A stretch of 64,000 nucleotides of DNA, taken from contig JABSSW010000054.1 of assembly GCA_018902385.1 (NCBI GenBank), forward strand, positions 1 to 64,000, written 5' to 3'. Position 1 is the stretch's first letter. Each line of letters starts with the position of its first letter. Shown here one piece after another: positions 37,401 to 49,137 of the stretch. The position numbers were made by a program, and so were the translations under genes. The notes under the pieces are model-generated. The model saw nothing but the letters and a program-made list of their open reading frames with translations. It was not told where the DNA came from and made no database searches. This DNA comes from Physcia stellaris (taxonomy: Eukaryota > Ascomycota > Lecanoromycetes > Caliciales > Physciaceae).

Positions 37401-39264
37401 CATTTTCGTTCTGAGAACATTGGGTGACTGATGCTGTCTGTGCTAGCTGACGTTGCGGCGGAGCTCTGCCGCTACGAGAAGGTCTGGCAGTCAAATTGGG
37501 CATATCTCCTGTTGATGACCTACCTAATCGGCAACTCCCGGTCAGCATTTCCACTCAAGGGTAAGCATTAATATGAAAATGTTTTTCGAGCAAACTTTCA
37601 TGCGACACGTCTAATGCTGAGTAGGAGATGGGGACAGGAAACGAGAAGCTGCGAAAAGACGTACTAAGCAAACTATGGACCCAACCACTCCTTGGACCTC
37701 CGGAAGCTGAATTGACAGTATTAGCAGAAGGTCGACTGTCATCTGCAGAACCGATTCTGTCATAATTGGTAGATGAACGCAAAGGGAGGATCTGGAGACT
37801 TGATTTAGAGCTAAATTGAGATAAAGCTGCGATTGCTCGAGTGAGTGATGCGGCTTTACGACTAGCATTCGATAAAGGAGTGCTAGGACTTGACCGGCTC
37901 TGCGTACTCTGTTCTTGGGAATTCTTTCGCTTTTGGGGCACGCGATCTGTGGAACTGGTAGTTTTGAGTGGTAGATCTTGACGATGACTAAATTCTAAAG
38001 CTGCCACTTCGTCATGAGAAGATAATTCTCTGCTGTGTTCCCGGATAGATTGACGACGGAGGTCCAATGCTGAAGGGTCGCTTCGAGCTTCTGATGTGAT
38101 TGGAACAGAATTTAGATCATCAATTGTCGTCTGCTTGATTGGCGGTAATTCAGCCAACAACTGGGAAATCGGAGTACCATTTATTGACCCAAGTGGTTGA
38201 GATTGCTTTGTGATTCCATCTACCTCTGACCTTGTTTGCCCGTCGTATGGGATTTGGTGTGGGACAGAGCCGTCAGGACTCAGTGTGATGGTGTCAAAAA
38301 CTTCCTGATCCGATTGCACCAGCTCGGCCTCCCGGGTCAATATCGGCTGCACTATTTGGCTGAGGTGCGAAGGGTCGGCGTGTGGCTTCATCAATATTCG
38401 GGCTGAGGCAATAGACTTCAATGAGGCCTGCGACCTTTTCCCTCGCAGGGACACGGCATCATTATCCTTTGCGTGCGACAAGGATTCCATAGCGGTAGTT
38501 GAGCTCACATAATGAGGTTCGTGTGGGTATGCCGTTTCTACACTAACTGGGCTATTCACTGAAACCTCGTTTAGAGTTGGTGAAACCAAACCCGAGCTCT
38601 GTTCAGCTTGAGGGTCGGTAGTGGATCCAAAGCTACCCGGAACATGCTGTACTTGAGGCCTCAAGCGTTTCTCCTTTAGCCATGGATAAGTTGGAGGAAC
38701 CGCCGAAGCTTTCTGGGAAGATTTGGGGGTGTCGGGCTTGCGTTTGAAGCTCGAAGTCCTTGCTAAGCTTGAGTTGCCTGGACCAAAGCTCGGCCCATTC
38801 ATCGAGCTCCGCATGTTCAATCCGGCCATTGGCGGAACAGATCTCCCCTTGCCTCTATCCTTCGGCTCACTATCGAGATCGACTTGGCTAGGCTGTCTTC
38901 GAGGACTGTCAACATCATCTTCTTCTATTTGGCCAGCTGGTCCATCGAACCGATTGATAGCCATCCCAGATACATTGGCAAGCTCGACCTCCAATTGGGC
39001 CAGCTTCGCAATAGCCTCGTCTGGTCTGAAGCGATGGCGCCTTTTCCGCCTAGAAGCAGTGCTTCGGTGTTCGGGATCAGTACCGCCGGCGATAAAGGAG
39101 TGCTGAACGGAGGAATGGGGTGTTCGTGGAGGGCGTAGGCTGTTGCGTGCATCAAGTAAAGAACGAATACGAATTAGCAAGTCATCATCTACAATAGGAT
39201 AGATGTAGCTTGAGGCCCGCTCAGGTATCAGAGGTGCTTCGCTCCGGCGAGCAGACTCTGCCAT
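34431..39264 (-). CDS. Very long MFS-type membrane transporter with disordered N-terminus
   Basis: Proposed as one three-exon gene of about 1,569 aa: 39264-37596, 37523-35314 and 35261-34431. The second intron (35313-35262, 52 nt, GTAAGT...TGCAG) joins two transmembrane exons in phase. The first intron (37595-37524, 72 nt, GTTTGC, TGCTGAC branch site, ATTAG) removes a lone TGA that otherwise separates two same-frame ORFs by only a few codons; the downstream ORF has no ATG of its own until 9 bases after that stop. Roughly residues 1-990 are polar, Ser/Pro-rich and probably disordered and cytosolic. The C-terminal third holds about 11-12 hydrophobic helices with an MFS-like layout (6 + loop + 6, long central loop about 35540-35400). 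Substrate unknown. If the first intron is rejected, there is a 569-aa disordered protein (37555-39264) and a separate 1,020-aa transporter. Confidence 0.7.
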
Positions 39265-40062
39265 GAACAGGATAAAAGAATGTCATGCAGCATGAGGTAG
39301 GAAAAGAATACCCTATCAATTCTATGTCAAATTGGTGGGAGTAAGAGGATAGTATTAGGTGATGTTTGTGGAGAATTTCCCGGCAGAAAAGCGTTGTGGA
39401 AGAAGTGTAAAAGTAAGTAGGATGACAATGAGTCTAACTGCTCAATACCGCCATGGGAGGAAGGAAGTCCGGTGGCTGCCATGGTGGAGAAAGCGACAGG
39501 AACGCGCTTGCATTGCAGAGCGATGTTTGTTCAGGCTCGATCGAGATGTACCTTCCTGTCCTGACTCACTCGCACCAGAACATATTGAGGACCGACAGGG
39601 GATGATTCCCCTTGATAATCGTCGGGACTTATTCCGGAACTTTAAGAGAATGCAATTGACATGAAATGACCTTTGAAGTTTATCTCATGCCTAAGTCGGT
39701 TACCACAGGTCCATATCACTTTGGTGCTCAATTTGTCCAGGGCGAGTAAGCGACGTACGGTGGGTAATGGACCACGAGAAGAAACAAAACCAAGAGAAAT
39801 GCTGCATCTATTCTGAGCTCTACGACTCAAAGTCTGAGTTGCGGGTGGGAAGGTTGTTAGCTTACAATGATTGAACGGATCACCAGAAAAAGAACAAACG
39901 TTGGTAACTCCTCGAGCGATGAAAATCAACGGCAGATGCCGCTCATGCGCAGGCTAGCGGGATGACGTCCTGACAGCGGACACATTCCGCTGGGTACTTG
40001 TAACCCCTCCATGTTCAAGCTCTTCCTACTCAATCGAAGCCCATCGTACTACAAGCGGAAGG
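39265..40062. promoter_or_regulatory. Shared upstream region of the divergent MFS and amidase genes
   Basis: 798 bp between two divergently oriented starts (ATG 39264 minus, ATG 40063 plus). It must hold both promoters. No canonical TATA box stands out and no regulator site is claimed. Confidence 0.5.
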
Positions 40063-41068
40063 ATGGCCGGCCTCCTAAAGAAGCCGCTCAAGCTCGCCCT
40101 TATACAACTAGCCACCGGTTCGCCGTTCCCCCATGTTCCCACCATGGTGCCATTTTCAATCCCCCACTGAACCCCCCCGCCAATCCACTTATCCAGACCC
40201 CCAAAGGCTAACTCCTCCCCCTCCCAAACCAGGCGCCGACAAAACGCACAACCTCGCCCGCGCCCGCACCCGCGTCCTCGAAGCCTCCCGCGCCGGCGCC
40301 TCCCTAATCGTGCTCCCAGAATGCTTCAACTCGCCCTACGGGAGCCAATACTTCCCCACCTACGCCGAAACCCTACTGCCCTCCCCGCCCACCGAATCGC
40401 AATCGCCCACCTTCCACGCGCTCTCGGCGCTCGCCTCCGAAACAAAAACCTACCTGCTCGGCGGCAGCATCCCCGAATACGTGCCCTCGACGCAGAAGTA
40501 CCACAACACATCTCTGCTGTTCGGCCCCGCGGGCGAGCTGATGGCAACGCATCGGAAGGTGCATATGTTCGACATCGACATCCCGGGTAAGATCACATTT
40601 AAGGAGTCAGAGGTGCTTTCGCCCGGGGATAAGGTTACGCTTGTGGATTTGCCGCCGTATGGGAAGATCGCGGTCGCGATTTGCTATGATATTCGCTTTC
40701 CGGAGCTGGCGACCATCGCTGCGCGCCGGGGCGCTTTTCTGTTGCTTTACCCCGGGGCGTTCAATTTGACGACAGGGGCGCTGCATTGGAGTCTGCAGGC
40801 GCGCGCAAGGGCGATGGATAATCAGGTGTATGTGGGATTGTGTAGTCCCGCGAGGGATATGGAGGCGAGCTATAATGCGTGGGGGCATAGCATGGTTGTT
40901 GATCCGAACGCGGGGGTTATGGTGGAGGCAGGGGAGGGGGAAGAGATTGTGTATGCGGAGCTTAAGGGGGAGATGATTGAGGAGACGAGGAAGGGGATTC
41001 CGATATATACCCAGCGGAGATTTGATGTGTACCAGGACATTAGCAAGGATGCTAGAATTGAAGAATGA
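40063..41068 (+). CDS. NIT3: Carbon-nitrogen hydrolase, Nit2/NIT3-type omega-amidase
   Basis: Two exons, 40063-40117 and 40233-41068, separated by a 115-nt intron (GTTCGC, GGCTAAC branch site, ACCAG), giving 296 aa. The splice joins a KLALIQLATG start to the ADKTHNLARAR segment, exactly as in NIT3/Nit2 proteins, whereas the unspliced frame lacks this start. The nitrilase catalytic triad is visible: Glu48 in LPECFN, Lys127 in HRKVHMFD and Cys169 in AICYDIRFPEL. Length and motifs match the omega-amidase branch, which hydrolyses alpha-ketoglutaramate or alpha-ketosuccinamate (and deaminated glutathione in the Nit1 relatives); cytosolic or mitochondrial. Exon 2 begins in unusually GC-rich, C-biased DNA. 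It converges with the C2H2 gene, with 176 bp between stops. Confidence 0.93.
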
Positions 41069-41244
41069 TATACATCAATTGCATTTGCTTGGCCGTTGTG
41101 ATGTGATATGATATGATATGAATGCTAAACACAACCCCATTCACGTATCTATCTCAGTGTTAGGAAAAGAATTGAGAATCTAAAAACCAACACGCCCTTC
41201 TCACAATACCCATCAACATCACAACCATGGTTCTTGGGACACAC

Positions 41245-41951
41245 TCAAAGGGTATACCCATGCACAGCCCTCTGATGCGCCAGCAACTTATCACGACGAT
41301 AGAACCCTTCAGACCCGCGATACATGCAATTACCTATCAAGCAGTCATGCCTCCTAGCGTTAGTATCATGCTTCGCAGCATGACGATTCAAATCAGAAGC
41401 CCGGCCGAAGGTCTGGTTGCAAACAGCGCAAACGTGCCTGACAACGGCAGGAGTGGAAGCTTGCTGCGATGCTCCGGTGGTTCCGGCCAGCGCTGTGAAG
41501 GTAACAGCTTGCTGCGCCATATCGTCGGTAGGAGCTTGCTGTACCATACTGTCAAGATGTCCGCCGTTGAGAAGTGTAGCCCCAGCACCGAGCTGCATCG
41601 ACGTAGTGCTTGCTGAGGAACTTCCAGCACCGGTGGCTGGATAAAAGGAGGCATCGCCAGCATGAGCGCCACTTAGAGCGGTGGAGGCGTTGGTGAACGA
41701 ACGTCCACTGCTGAGGAGGTTCTGGATGTCCTTCGCAGTTTCAGGGTGGATCTTGACGTGGCGCTCTAGATCTGCGATGTCTGCATATCTTGCGTTGCAG
41801 AACGGGAAGAGGCAACAATGCGTTGCGTGATGACCGGTCACGTGCGTGGTGATGCTGCGGGCCGAAAATCAGTTAAAAAAAAAACCTACCCAATCTCAGC
41901 TGCAGCATCCTGCTGCAGGCTGAGCTTGAGATTAGTCGAAGGTGGATCCAT
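41245..41951 (-). CDS. Three-finger C2H2 zinc-finger protein
   Basis: Exon 1 at 41951-41890 (ATG GAT CCA...) and exon 2 at 41854-41245 are joined by a very short 35-nt intron (41889-41855, GTAGGT, AACTGAT branch site, CGCAG), giving 223 aa. Finger 1 (about residues 35-57) is C-x4-C-x12-H-x3-H. The central region is Ser/Thr/Ala/Gln-rich. Finger 2 (HVCAVCNQTF...) is C-x2-C-x12-H-x3-H and finger 3 (HDCLIGNC...HQRAVH) is C-x4-C with H-x4-H. The fingers suggest a nuclear DNA-binding or regulatory role; the target is unknown. Without the intron no ATG opens finger 1, which supports the splice despite its length. It ends near the amidase gene in convergent orientation. Confidence 0.75.
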
Positions 41952-42545
41952 AGAGTAGGCTAAGCGGAAGGGCGAGTGCAGGAGGTAAGACGAAGATGAT
42001 TGGCTGAGAGTGTGAGGCCGCGGTCAACGAACAACCAGAAAATGCTGCAAAACCTTTGGAAACTCACCCGGGGGCAGGCTACCTTTATGGACGAGCGCAC
42101 CGAGAATGCCAAACTAAAAAGGGGCGGAGACCGCCCTCTGCACGCTCCGACTTCAGCCTCATACACGGGGGACGAACGCGAGGGACTTGGAATAATTCGA
42201 CAATAATGATTCGCTAATCTGCATGCATCTGTTCTGCAATAATATCAACAAGCGAACAGAAATCTGGTGAAAAATGTACATGGAAGCCTTCTGGACTCTC
42301 CCGGCCCTCTCCACTCAAGGCTTGGAAACTGACATGCCCTTAGCAGAACCCTTTTGAAACATTTGTGACTCTCAACTCCGAAGACAGCGTCTGTATGCTC
42401 CGCTAAAGCGCAATGTGAGCCTCAATGCATGCCGAACCTGAAAGAGAAAAACTGTCTATGTCCCATCATGCATGAAAAAGGAAAACCGAACAGAAAGAAA
42501 GAGAAACACCCCACAACCTATTGCCTCCGAGTTCGTTCGTGTGGA
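41952..42545. other. Intergenic, no gene seen
   Basis: Upstream of the C2H2 gene on the minus strand. Nothing clearly coding; presumably its promoter. Confidence 0.4.
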
Positions 42546-43042
42546 CTCCGAGAGTTCAGACTGGTTGACTGGTATCGTCAATCCAGGACCACCAAGGAGT
42601 TGATATTTGTAGTTGAGCGACTTCAAGCAGGAAGAACGATTGACCTCCAAGAGTTTGTGACTGGGCGATTAGTGCTGTCAGCTTCAAGACCACTAGGGAG
42701 GTCGAAAATTGTCTTTAGGACCGGGGAGTGAGACGAATATTAGTCTCCGAGAGTTCAACTGATAGACGAAGGATCGTCGATATCAGGACCACCAGGGAGA
42801 TAGTAATTCGTCGTGCCGTAAATGTGAGTGTGGAAAAGGTTCGGGTCCAAGAAGATTTCGTAATGGTAGAAGACAACAATCGTTACGAGACCGCGGAGAA
42901 GGCGCAGTGGATTATAGTAGTAGAGGACAGGCGGGCGAAAAGCATCCAAGAGTTCAAACCAGTACAGCAAAGCTGTACCAGGACCACCAGGGACGCAGTA
43001 ATCGCCAATCCGACGACACCGAGGAATGGCCTCAAAAACTAG
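42546..43042 (+). repeat. Degenerate tandem repeat, five units of about 100 bp, coding-like
   Basis: A CTCCGAGAGTTC-type motif recurs at about 42546, 42645, 42745, 42845 and 42944, spaced 99-100 bp, and a second motif (AGGACCACCAGGGAG-type) follows about 40 bp later in most units. On the plus strand the units translate to a recurring 33-aa pattern: (L/I/V)(R/Q)E-F near the start and S/R-T-T-(K/R)-(E/D)-x-(I/V) in the middle. Units 1-2 lie in one frame and units 3-5 in another. The minus strand also gives recurring GGPG-like residues, so the coding strand is uncertain. It lies just beyond the 3' end of NUP2 (stop 43055), in its 3' UTR orientation. Confidence 0.65.
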
Positions 43043-43054
43043 GCTATGAACAGG

Positions 43055-46000
43055 TTATGCGGTTTTGTTCTTCTCCAGGATTTCGGCAAGCTTAGCAGCG
43101 TCGTCGTCATTGGCAACTCGAAGTCTGTACGAAACCAGCTGGCCGCTATCTGTTGCAACACCCAGACCGACTGCCTTGGGCTGGTGCACGTAATCAATAC
43201 CACTCAGTAGCGCCGCATTGAGCACAATCTTTCCGCTAGGCTCTTGTCTCATCAGTATCCTTGTCTTGCCACTCCCAGGGTGCTTCAAGACTCGGACTCG
43301 ACCTTGACCCTTAACGAGCCAGCTTCCCTTGTATTCGTAGGCTTTTCCTGTGACCTCGAACAAGACCTCTTCATCCTCCTCCCCTGGCCCTCCAGATGCG
43401 AGGTCAATTTGTTCGTGTTGTTCATCTTCATTATCGCCACCGTCAGCGCCCGACTCTGACACGCTCCCAGCGTTGCTGGAAGCACCTGGCGATGTGGCGC
43501 GAGATGCATTATTTGAAACTGCATTGGGAGGAGCTAGAGAGCTGCTTGACTTAGCCATTGAGATGCCGAATCCAACTGCGGGCGCTTTGGGAGCAGTTGC
43601 CTGAATAGGGGTGAAAACAGGTTTGCTTGGGACAAACGGCGTCGGTGCGCTTGTTTGTGAAGATCCAAAAAGTCCTGATAAAGTAGGCTTTGTAGTGCTG
43701 GGAGTTCCAGCCTGACTAGGGGTAAAAAGAGGTTTGCTCGGGGTGAACGTCGTCGGTGCGCTTGTTTGGGAGGATCCGAAAAGTCCTCCTAAAGTAGGCT
43801 TCGTAGGGGTAGGGGAGGTTATCTCCAAGTCAGGCTTCGATGTGCTGCTGCCGAACTTGATAGGGGTCCCGGCCTTCCATGAATGGTCGCCTGGACTAGT
43901 CTCTGCCGAAGCTGGTTCTTTAACGTTTAGCTTAGTGCTAGGTGTGGTGCTAGGAAATGGCGAGAAGGGTGTGGCTTTGAATGGATTGCCATTGTGGTTC
44001 CCTTGGGGAGCTATACCAAAGAGGCCACTAGGGTTCTTGTCCTTCGCTGCCGGGATTTCTTTGACCAGATTTCCGTCCTTGTCTGTCTCTGTTCTATCGA
44101 ACAAGCTACGAGATGTAGATTGCTCCTTCCGAACCTGTTGTGCCGAGTCGGAGGTTTTCTTTGCATTGACCGAGGAGAAGGGATTGGTGATCTCTACAAC
44201 CTCATCAGAGTCGCCACTGGCATCAGAGCCCCCATCGGCATGGTTATCCTCTTCATGGTCATCTTCTCCTTCCTCATCCTCTTCACTTTCATTTTCATCC
44301 TCTCCATTCTCATCCCCCTCGTGGTCATCCTCTCTATCGCTGTGCTGGCTCTCAGACGCAGTGCTTTCATCATCGGCGTCGCCAGTTTTATTACCTTCGG
44401 CACCAGAACCCATATCAGAGAGATGGCCGAAGATATTAGTCATGCCATTGGTTTGGAATTTCTGGGGCTGCTCTAGGACTGACACGCTGGAAGCCCGAGA
44501 ATGCGGTCCAGTTGATGCCCCATTAGTACTCGGCTCTCCAGGTTCTAAGAATAGCGCCTGCTCTGAACCATCCTCTGAGGAAACCAAGCCTTTTCCTAGC
44601 ACGAATTTCTTGCCCTTTACCGCCTCTTCTACGCTCTGCTTCTTCGCCCGTTGCTCTTCTTCATACCGCCGCTCCCACTCAGTATCGTCCTCATCAGAGT
44701 CAAGATCTTCGGCTTTACGCTTGTCTTTCTCGGATTGTGCTTCCTTCTTAGACAGCTGTTGGAATTGGGACATAAAGTTGACTGGAGCACCCGAGCCGAA
44801 TTGTGGAGGTTTTATCGCCGGCTTACTAGTGCTTGCATGCCCTTGCTGGACGTGCGTGTTTGCAGAGGTCGTGCTGTTACCAGACGTCGTGGCTTTATCA
44901 AGTGTTACTGGCGGCTTGACTGAAGATAACATATTTGCAGCCGGAGCCTTAGCGGGCGTTGCTGAAATGGGTGCTGCTGATGGCTTGGATAGCGAGAACA
45001 TGTTGGCACCGGGTGGTTTGACTGGTGTTACTGAGGTAGATACGCTCTGGGAACCTACGCTGGGCAATGGAGTCGAGCGGTCTGCCGCATCGCTCACGAT
45101 GCTCTTGAAAATATTTGAAGTGTCAGATGTATCGGGCGATGACAGGGAAGGATACGATACGGTATCCTTGTGGGCTGTTCTCTTAGCAGTACTGCCAGAT
45201 TCTCGCATCGAGTCTGCATGTTGTAGCGCTCCAGCCTTCCTTTTCCCGGGTGATGGCTGTTTGGGCGCGTTAAACTGGGTCGAAAAAACCTGGTTCGAGG
45301 TTGGGAGACTATTTGAGTGTTCATCGCTGTAATTCTGGAAGATGAAGGGCTCTGATGAATCTGCTGTCTCAAAGCGCGTCTTCTTGGTCGTCGGGGCTTC
45401 CCTACTGGGTGAACTCTTTCTCTTACTGCCAACAGTATCGGCTTTGGAAGGATCTGGAACATTGAGGATCGCATCTCTCCGAGTGGAATAGTAGTTCAAG
45501 ACAGCTTGTACGTCTTCAATTGTATCTAGACGGAAGAACTTCTTGAATCCTGCATCGAAAGAATTGATTCGATATAAAGTGGTGAGTTGTTGCTTTTCTT
45601 CTTCCGTGAAGTCTGGTGGAGGTGCGGGTGGTACACCTGACTGGCGCTTACCCTGAGAAATTGTTCTAGGGGTAAGTGAGATCGGCTGTAAACTGCTGTC
45701 TTTCGCTATCGTTGATGAACTACTAGCCTCTTGCGGAGCGTCAAGAGGAGCTTTGAATGTCGGCGCCGTGAGTAATGTGGCTGGCTGAGAATCTTTCGAT
45801 GGTGTTGGCGCAGAGGGATTGGGGAGCCCAGGAAACATGTTACTGACATGTGACTTGGTTGCTTCGCCTTGAAACTGAGTAGAAGAGGGCTTTGGTGTGC
45901 TAGAGGATTCTTTGGTAGATATCTGCTCGGTATTTGAAGCACGCTTTAGTCCAAACCCAGGGAACTTGCTCTTTGGTAGATCCTCGTTTGAGGGAGGTGT

Positions 46001-48147
46001 CGATGATTGACCGTCATGAGCGCTCTGATTGGTGTTTGTAAATGGCTGTCCAAAGCCCGCGAACATGCTCTTAGAAGCTCCACCGCCAAATGTTTCCGAA
46101 GAAGCTTTACTATTAGATGTTGCCGGCGGGTCACCGTTGGTACTTGGTACACTAGCTGAAGGCTGCCCAAATCCCGAAAATGAGCTTCCAGAGGCCTCAA
46201 TATTCGTACTTCGCGGCTGACCATCTTGGGAACCTAATGCGCTGGAAGCAGGCCGCCCGAAGCCGGTGAAGACATTCTTGTGTGGTTCTGAACTTGAACT
46301 TACTGTTTGAGCGTCTTGCTTGCTGGACTTGTCTCCGCTCTCGCTTGGGTATGATATTCTGTCAAACAAGCTGGTCCCTTGATTTTGCGACTTTTGGTTG
46401 GCATCTGGGTCACTTGCTGAGGCAGCACTTTGACTAGACGGCTGTGAAACACGGTCGAACAGACTTCCCGGACTACTTTGAGAAGCAGCGGTGGCTGGAG
46501 CATTTAGAAATGCAAAGCCTCCTCCACTGGCCTTCGTTGCTTGCTCTGCTTTCCCTGCTGGTGAAGTATCAGGAGTAAGCGACATACTGTCCCCACCATT
46601 CTGAGTCGGAGAAGTAGAGTTCTGATCCTGGTTAGGATTGGGGTTGTTCCCAAAAATGTTGCTCGGTGATTGGCTCTGCTGGGGTTGGAGATGGCTAAAA
46701 ATGTTGGAAGCAGATTGACTCGACTCAGGCTGGTTTGATGGTGTTTGCAGAGACTGAGATTTCAAGTTTTCAAACCAGTTAGATGTCTGTTGCTGCGGCT
46801 GCGATACGCTGAAGAGGTTTGACGCATTCTGACTGGAAGGCGGTTGTTTTGTTTCTGTCTGCTGGGGTTGCGAGATGCCGAATAAATGTGACGAGCCTGG
46901 ATTATACGCACTTGATTGTTGCTGAGTTGAAGCAGAGAAGTTGGGCGCGGGCTGCTGCGGCTGTGAGTTACCAAGTATATTGAACGTAGGCTGCTGTGAC
47001 GGCGTGAGGCTAGGAATATTGGAGAAGGGTTGCTGAGATGGCGCATTGGAGAGAGTATTAGAACTTGGCATATTGAGCTGCGTGTTACCGAACGGATTCG
47101 AAACGGATTGACTTGTGGTAGACTGCTGTGGCACCGAACCGAATATGTTGGCTGTTGTAGGGTTTGACTGCGTGTTGCCGAATGGATTGAAAGTCGGCGT
47201 AGATCCGCTGCTGCTTTGTTGGTTTTGAAATGTGTTTTGAGAATCTAAACCATTTGCTGCAGATTGGGACTGTTGGTCGGATCCAATTGCATCTTTGCTG
47301 AATGGATTCACACCCTCCGCCCACGCTGGTGTGCTTTCGTCAATCGCCTTTCTCAATGCTTTCTTCCTTGCCTTAGCTTCTTCAATCGGGTCTGGTGGAG
47401 GAGGGGCTGCAGGTGGGATGTTGAAAAGGCTTCCTTGATAGCCAGTGCTTTGAATTGAGGAAGCGGGTGGTTGAGCGTTGTTTATTCCAGCGGCGAAGGG
47501 ATTGTTGGGAACACTAGACCCATTCGCGAAGTTGAAGCCGGTGTTGGAGGCCGCGATACTGCTAAAAGGAGGAAAGGAAGCGCTTTGGCCCAAGCCCTGG
47601 CTAGTATTCGAGGCTGGCTGTTGTGTGCCCCCAAAACTTTGTGATTGTGAGCCGAAGCTGAATGTGTTCTGTGGCTGCTGTGTGCCGTTGCTGTTTGGGG
47701 TGCTCGCACTCAAATTCTGCGGTGGAGGTTGTGACAAGTTTCGAAATAATCCAGTGGTACTAGTATCGTATGGGCGACGACTTTGCAGTTTTTTGGCTTG
47801 CGCAATCCTTTTCCGGAATTTAGTCTCAGGATCGTCTTCTTTACGATTCCACATGATGTATCATGAGTGTACAGGCAAATGCGAATAGTAATGTTGGGAA
47901 GCAGTGATAATTTGGTGATAGGGATCAGAGTGTGTTTGTGTATGTGTATGTGATGTGATGGTGGTGGTGCTCGCGAAAAATTTATGAAAACAAAGATATC
48001 AACACACTCTGCAAAAACAAAGAGGGGTCGAAGCAAACAGAACCTGACTCACCTTCTGTTCGCCATTTGAGCCGCCGTCGCTTTTCTCGGAGGATCGTCT
48101 GTTTCGTCCACGATTTTGAACGCTCCATCTCCCTCGCGCTTCGACAT
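43055..48147 (-). CDS. NUP2: Nuclear pore protein NUP2-like (FG repeats, RanBD)
   Basis: Exon 1 at 48147-48053 (31 codons) and exon 2 at 47807-43055 are joined by a 245-nt intron (GTGAGT...ACTAAAT...AAAAG), giving 1,615 aa. The N-terminus MSKREGDGAFKIVDETDDPP followed by a basic segment is the NUP2/NUP50-type importin-alpha-binding start. The ATG at 47854 inside the intron is a decoy giving a less typical start. A long FG/NPFG/LFG-rich region follows, then a short conserved block (FTEEEKQQLTTLYRINSFDAGFKKFF), an acidic stretch (about 44160-44360) and tandem copies of a 36-aa FGSSQTSAPT...PSKP repeat (about 43600-43800). A C-terminal Ran-binding domain (about the last 130 aa) carries the FEV...GSWLVKGQGRVRVLKH core. 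It acts at the nuclear basket, releasing import complexes with Ran-GTP. Only the AAAAG acceptor is weak. Confidence 0.9.
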
Positions 48148-49137
48148 GGCCGACGTCGCAGGCGATGCGCCAAATCTTTACACCTGATATTATGCTGACG
48201 TAGCAGAAACTTCCACGATGACAATCGGCACTACAATATAAACACTGCGACTGACTCAGACACTTGAAGAGAGAAAGTCGCGATGGTGCTTCCGGATGCG
48301 GTCGATGAGGTAGACAGGTCGAAGAGGGACGAAGTTGATGGATTCCTGCAGGTATTGTTGCAGTTCCGCTGGCGCAGCGACTAGTTCCATCGATGTTTAT
48401 CCACAAACTACGGCTGGTTTCCAGAAAGATTCAGAAGTGTTGAGGGGTGCAGTGGTGAACCGAAATAGACTCAAGGAAAACAGAGGGAGCATAGGGAAGT
48501 CAGCCGCCAAGCGAGCGCCAGGGAATGCGGCTGTCTTTGCCCGTTCCTAAAGGTCACGTGCATTCGTTGTCTCCTATTCACAGACTTTAACCGCATATTT
48601 GATATCACTGCTACCCGAGTCAAGCGTGAATCGGTACGCAATTCCAGGGTTAGATTCAGTTTGCTTCAAATTCCCAGTCACAAGCAGTCTGAGAAGCTAT
48701 CCTCCTGACTACCGTTCAAAAGACATGACCTTCTGTGAACAATATTGTATGGATCGCACATCTCCGCTCTGGCACGGAATTTTAGATCCTGGGAAAATAG
48801 AATATCTGCTCATTGACTGATGGTATGCCAGATAAATTCTGTGGCTACTCGTGGGAAGTAAGATCTTACTTTTCTACCTTTTCCAGTATTATAACCCTTC
48901 ACCAACCGCCCATATATTTATCATAGAAATCCTCCCCCCGATTCGCACTATGCGTCTATGTAAATCGAGAACGGTGTCCACATTGCGCTGCTTGTTCAAT
49001 CGCTAATGGTAATGCAAAAACAATCGCCCTTCCGCAACGCTCTAGTAGACTTTTCAGAACACTTCTCCGATAATGCATTTCATGATCCCTCCCCAGTCCA
49101 GTTCGACGTCTACCTCACAAGGGTACACTCATCGTAC
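48148..49137. other. Intergenic between NUP2 and SPA2, no gene seen
   Basis: About 990 bp, 5' of NUP2 and 3' of SPA2 (both minus strand). No coding frame supported; probably the NUP2 promoter plus the SPA2 3' UTR. Confidence 0.5.

Noticed and set aside
40326-40888. Minus-strand frames in the amidase gene
   Set aside because: Shadows of the GC-rich catalytic exon; the plus-strand protein is complete with its triad.
43734-45332. A 532-codon plus-strand open frame
   Set aside because: Antisense to NUP2. Its composition mirrors the FG/Ser-rich repeats on the other strand and no domain is present.
47710-47854. ATG at 47854 as the NUP2 start
   Set aside because: The upstream spliced exon gives the typical NUP2 N-terminus in phase; the 47854 start encodes an atypical leader inside the proposed intron.
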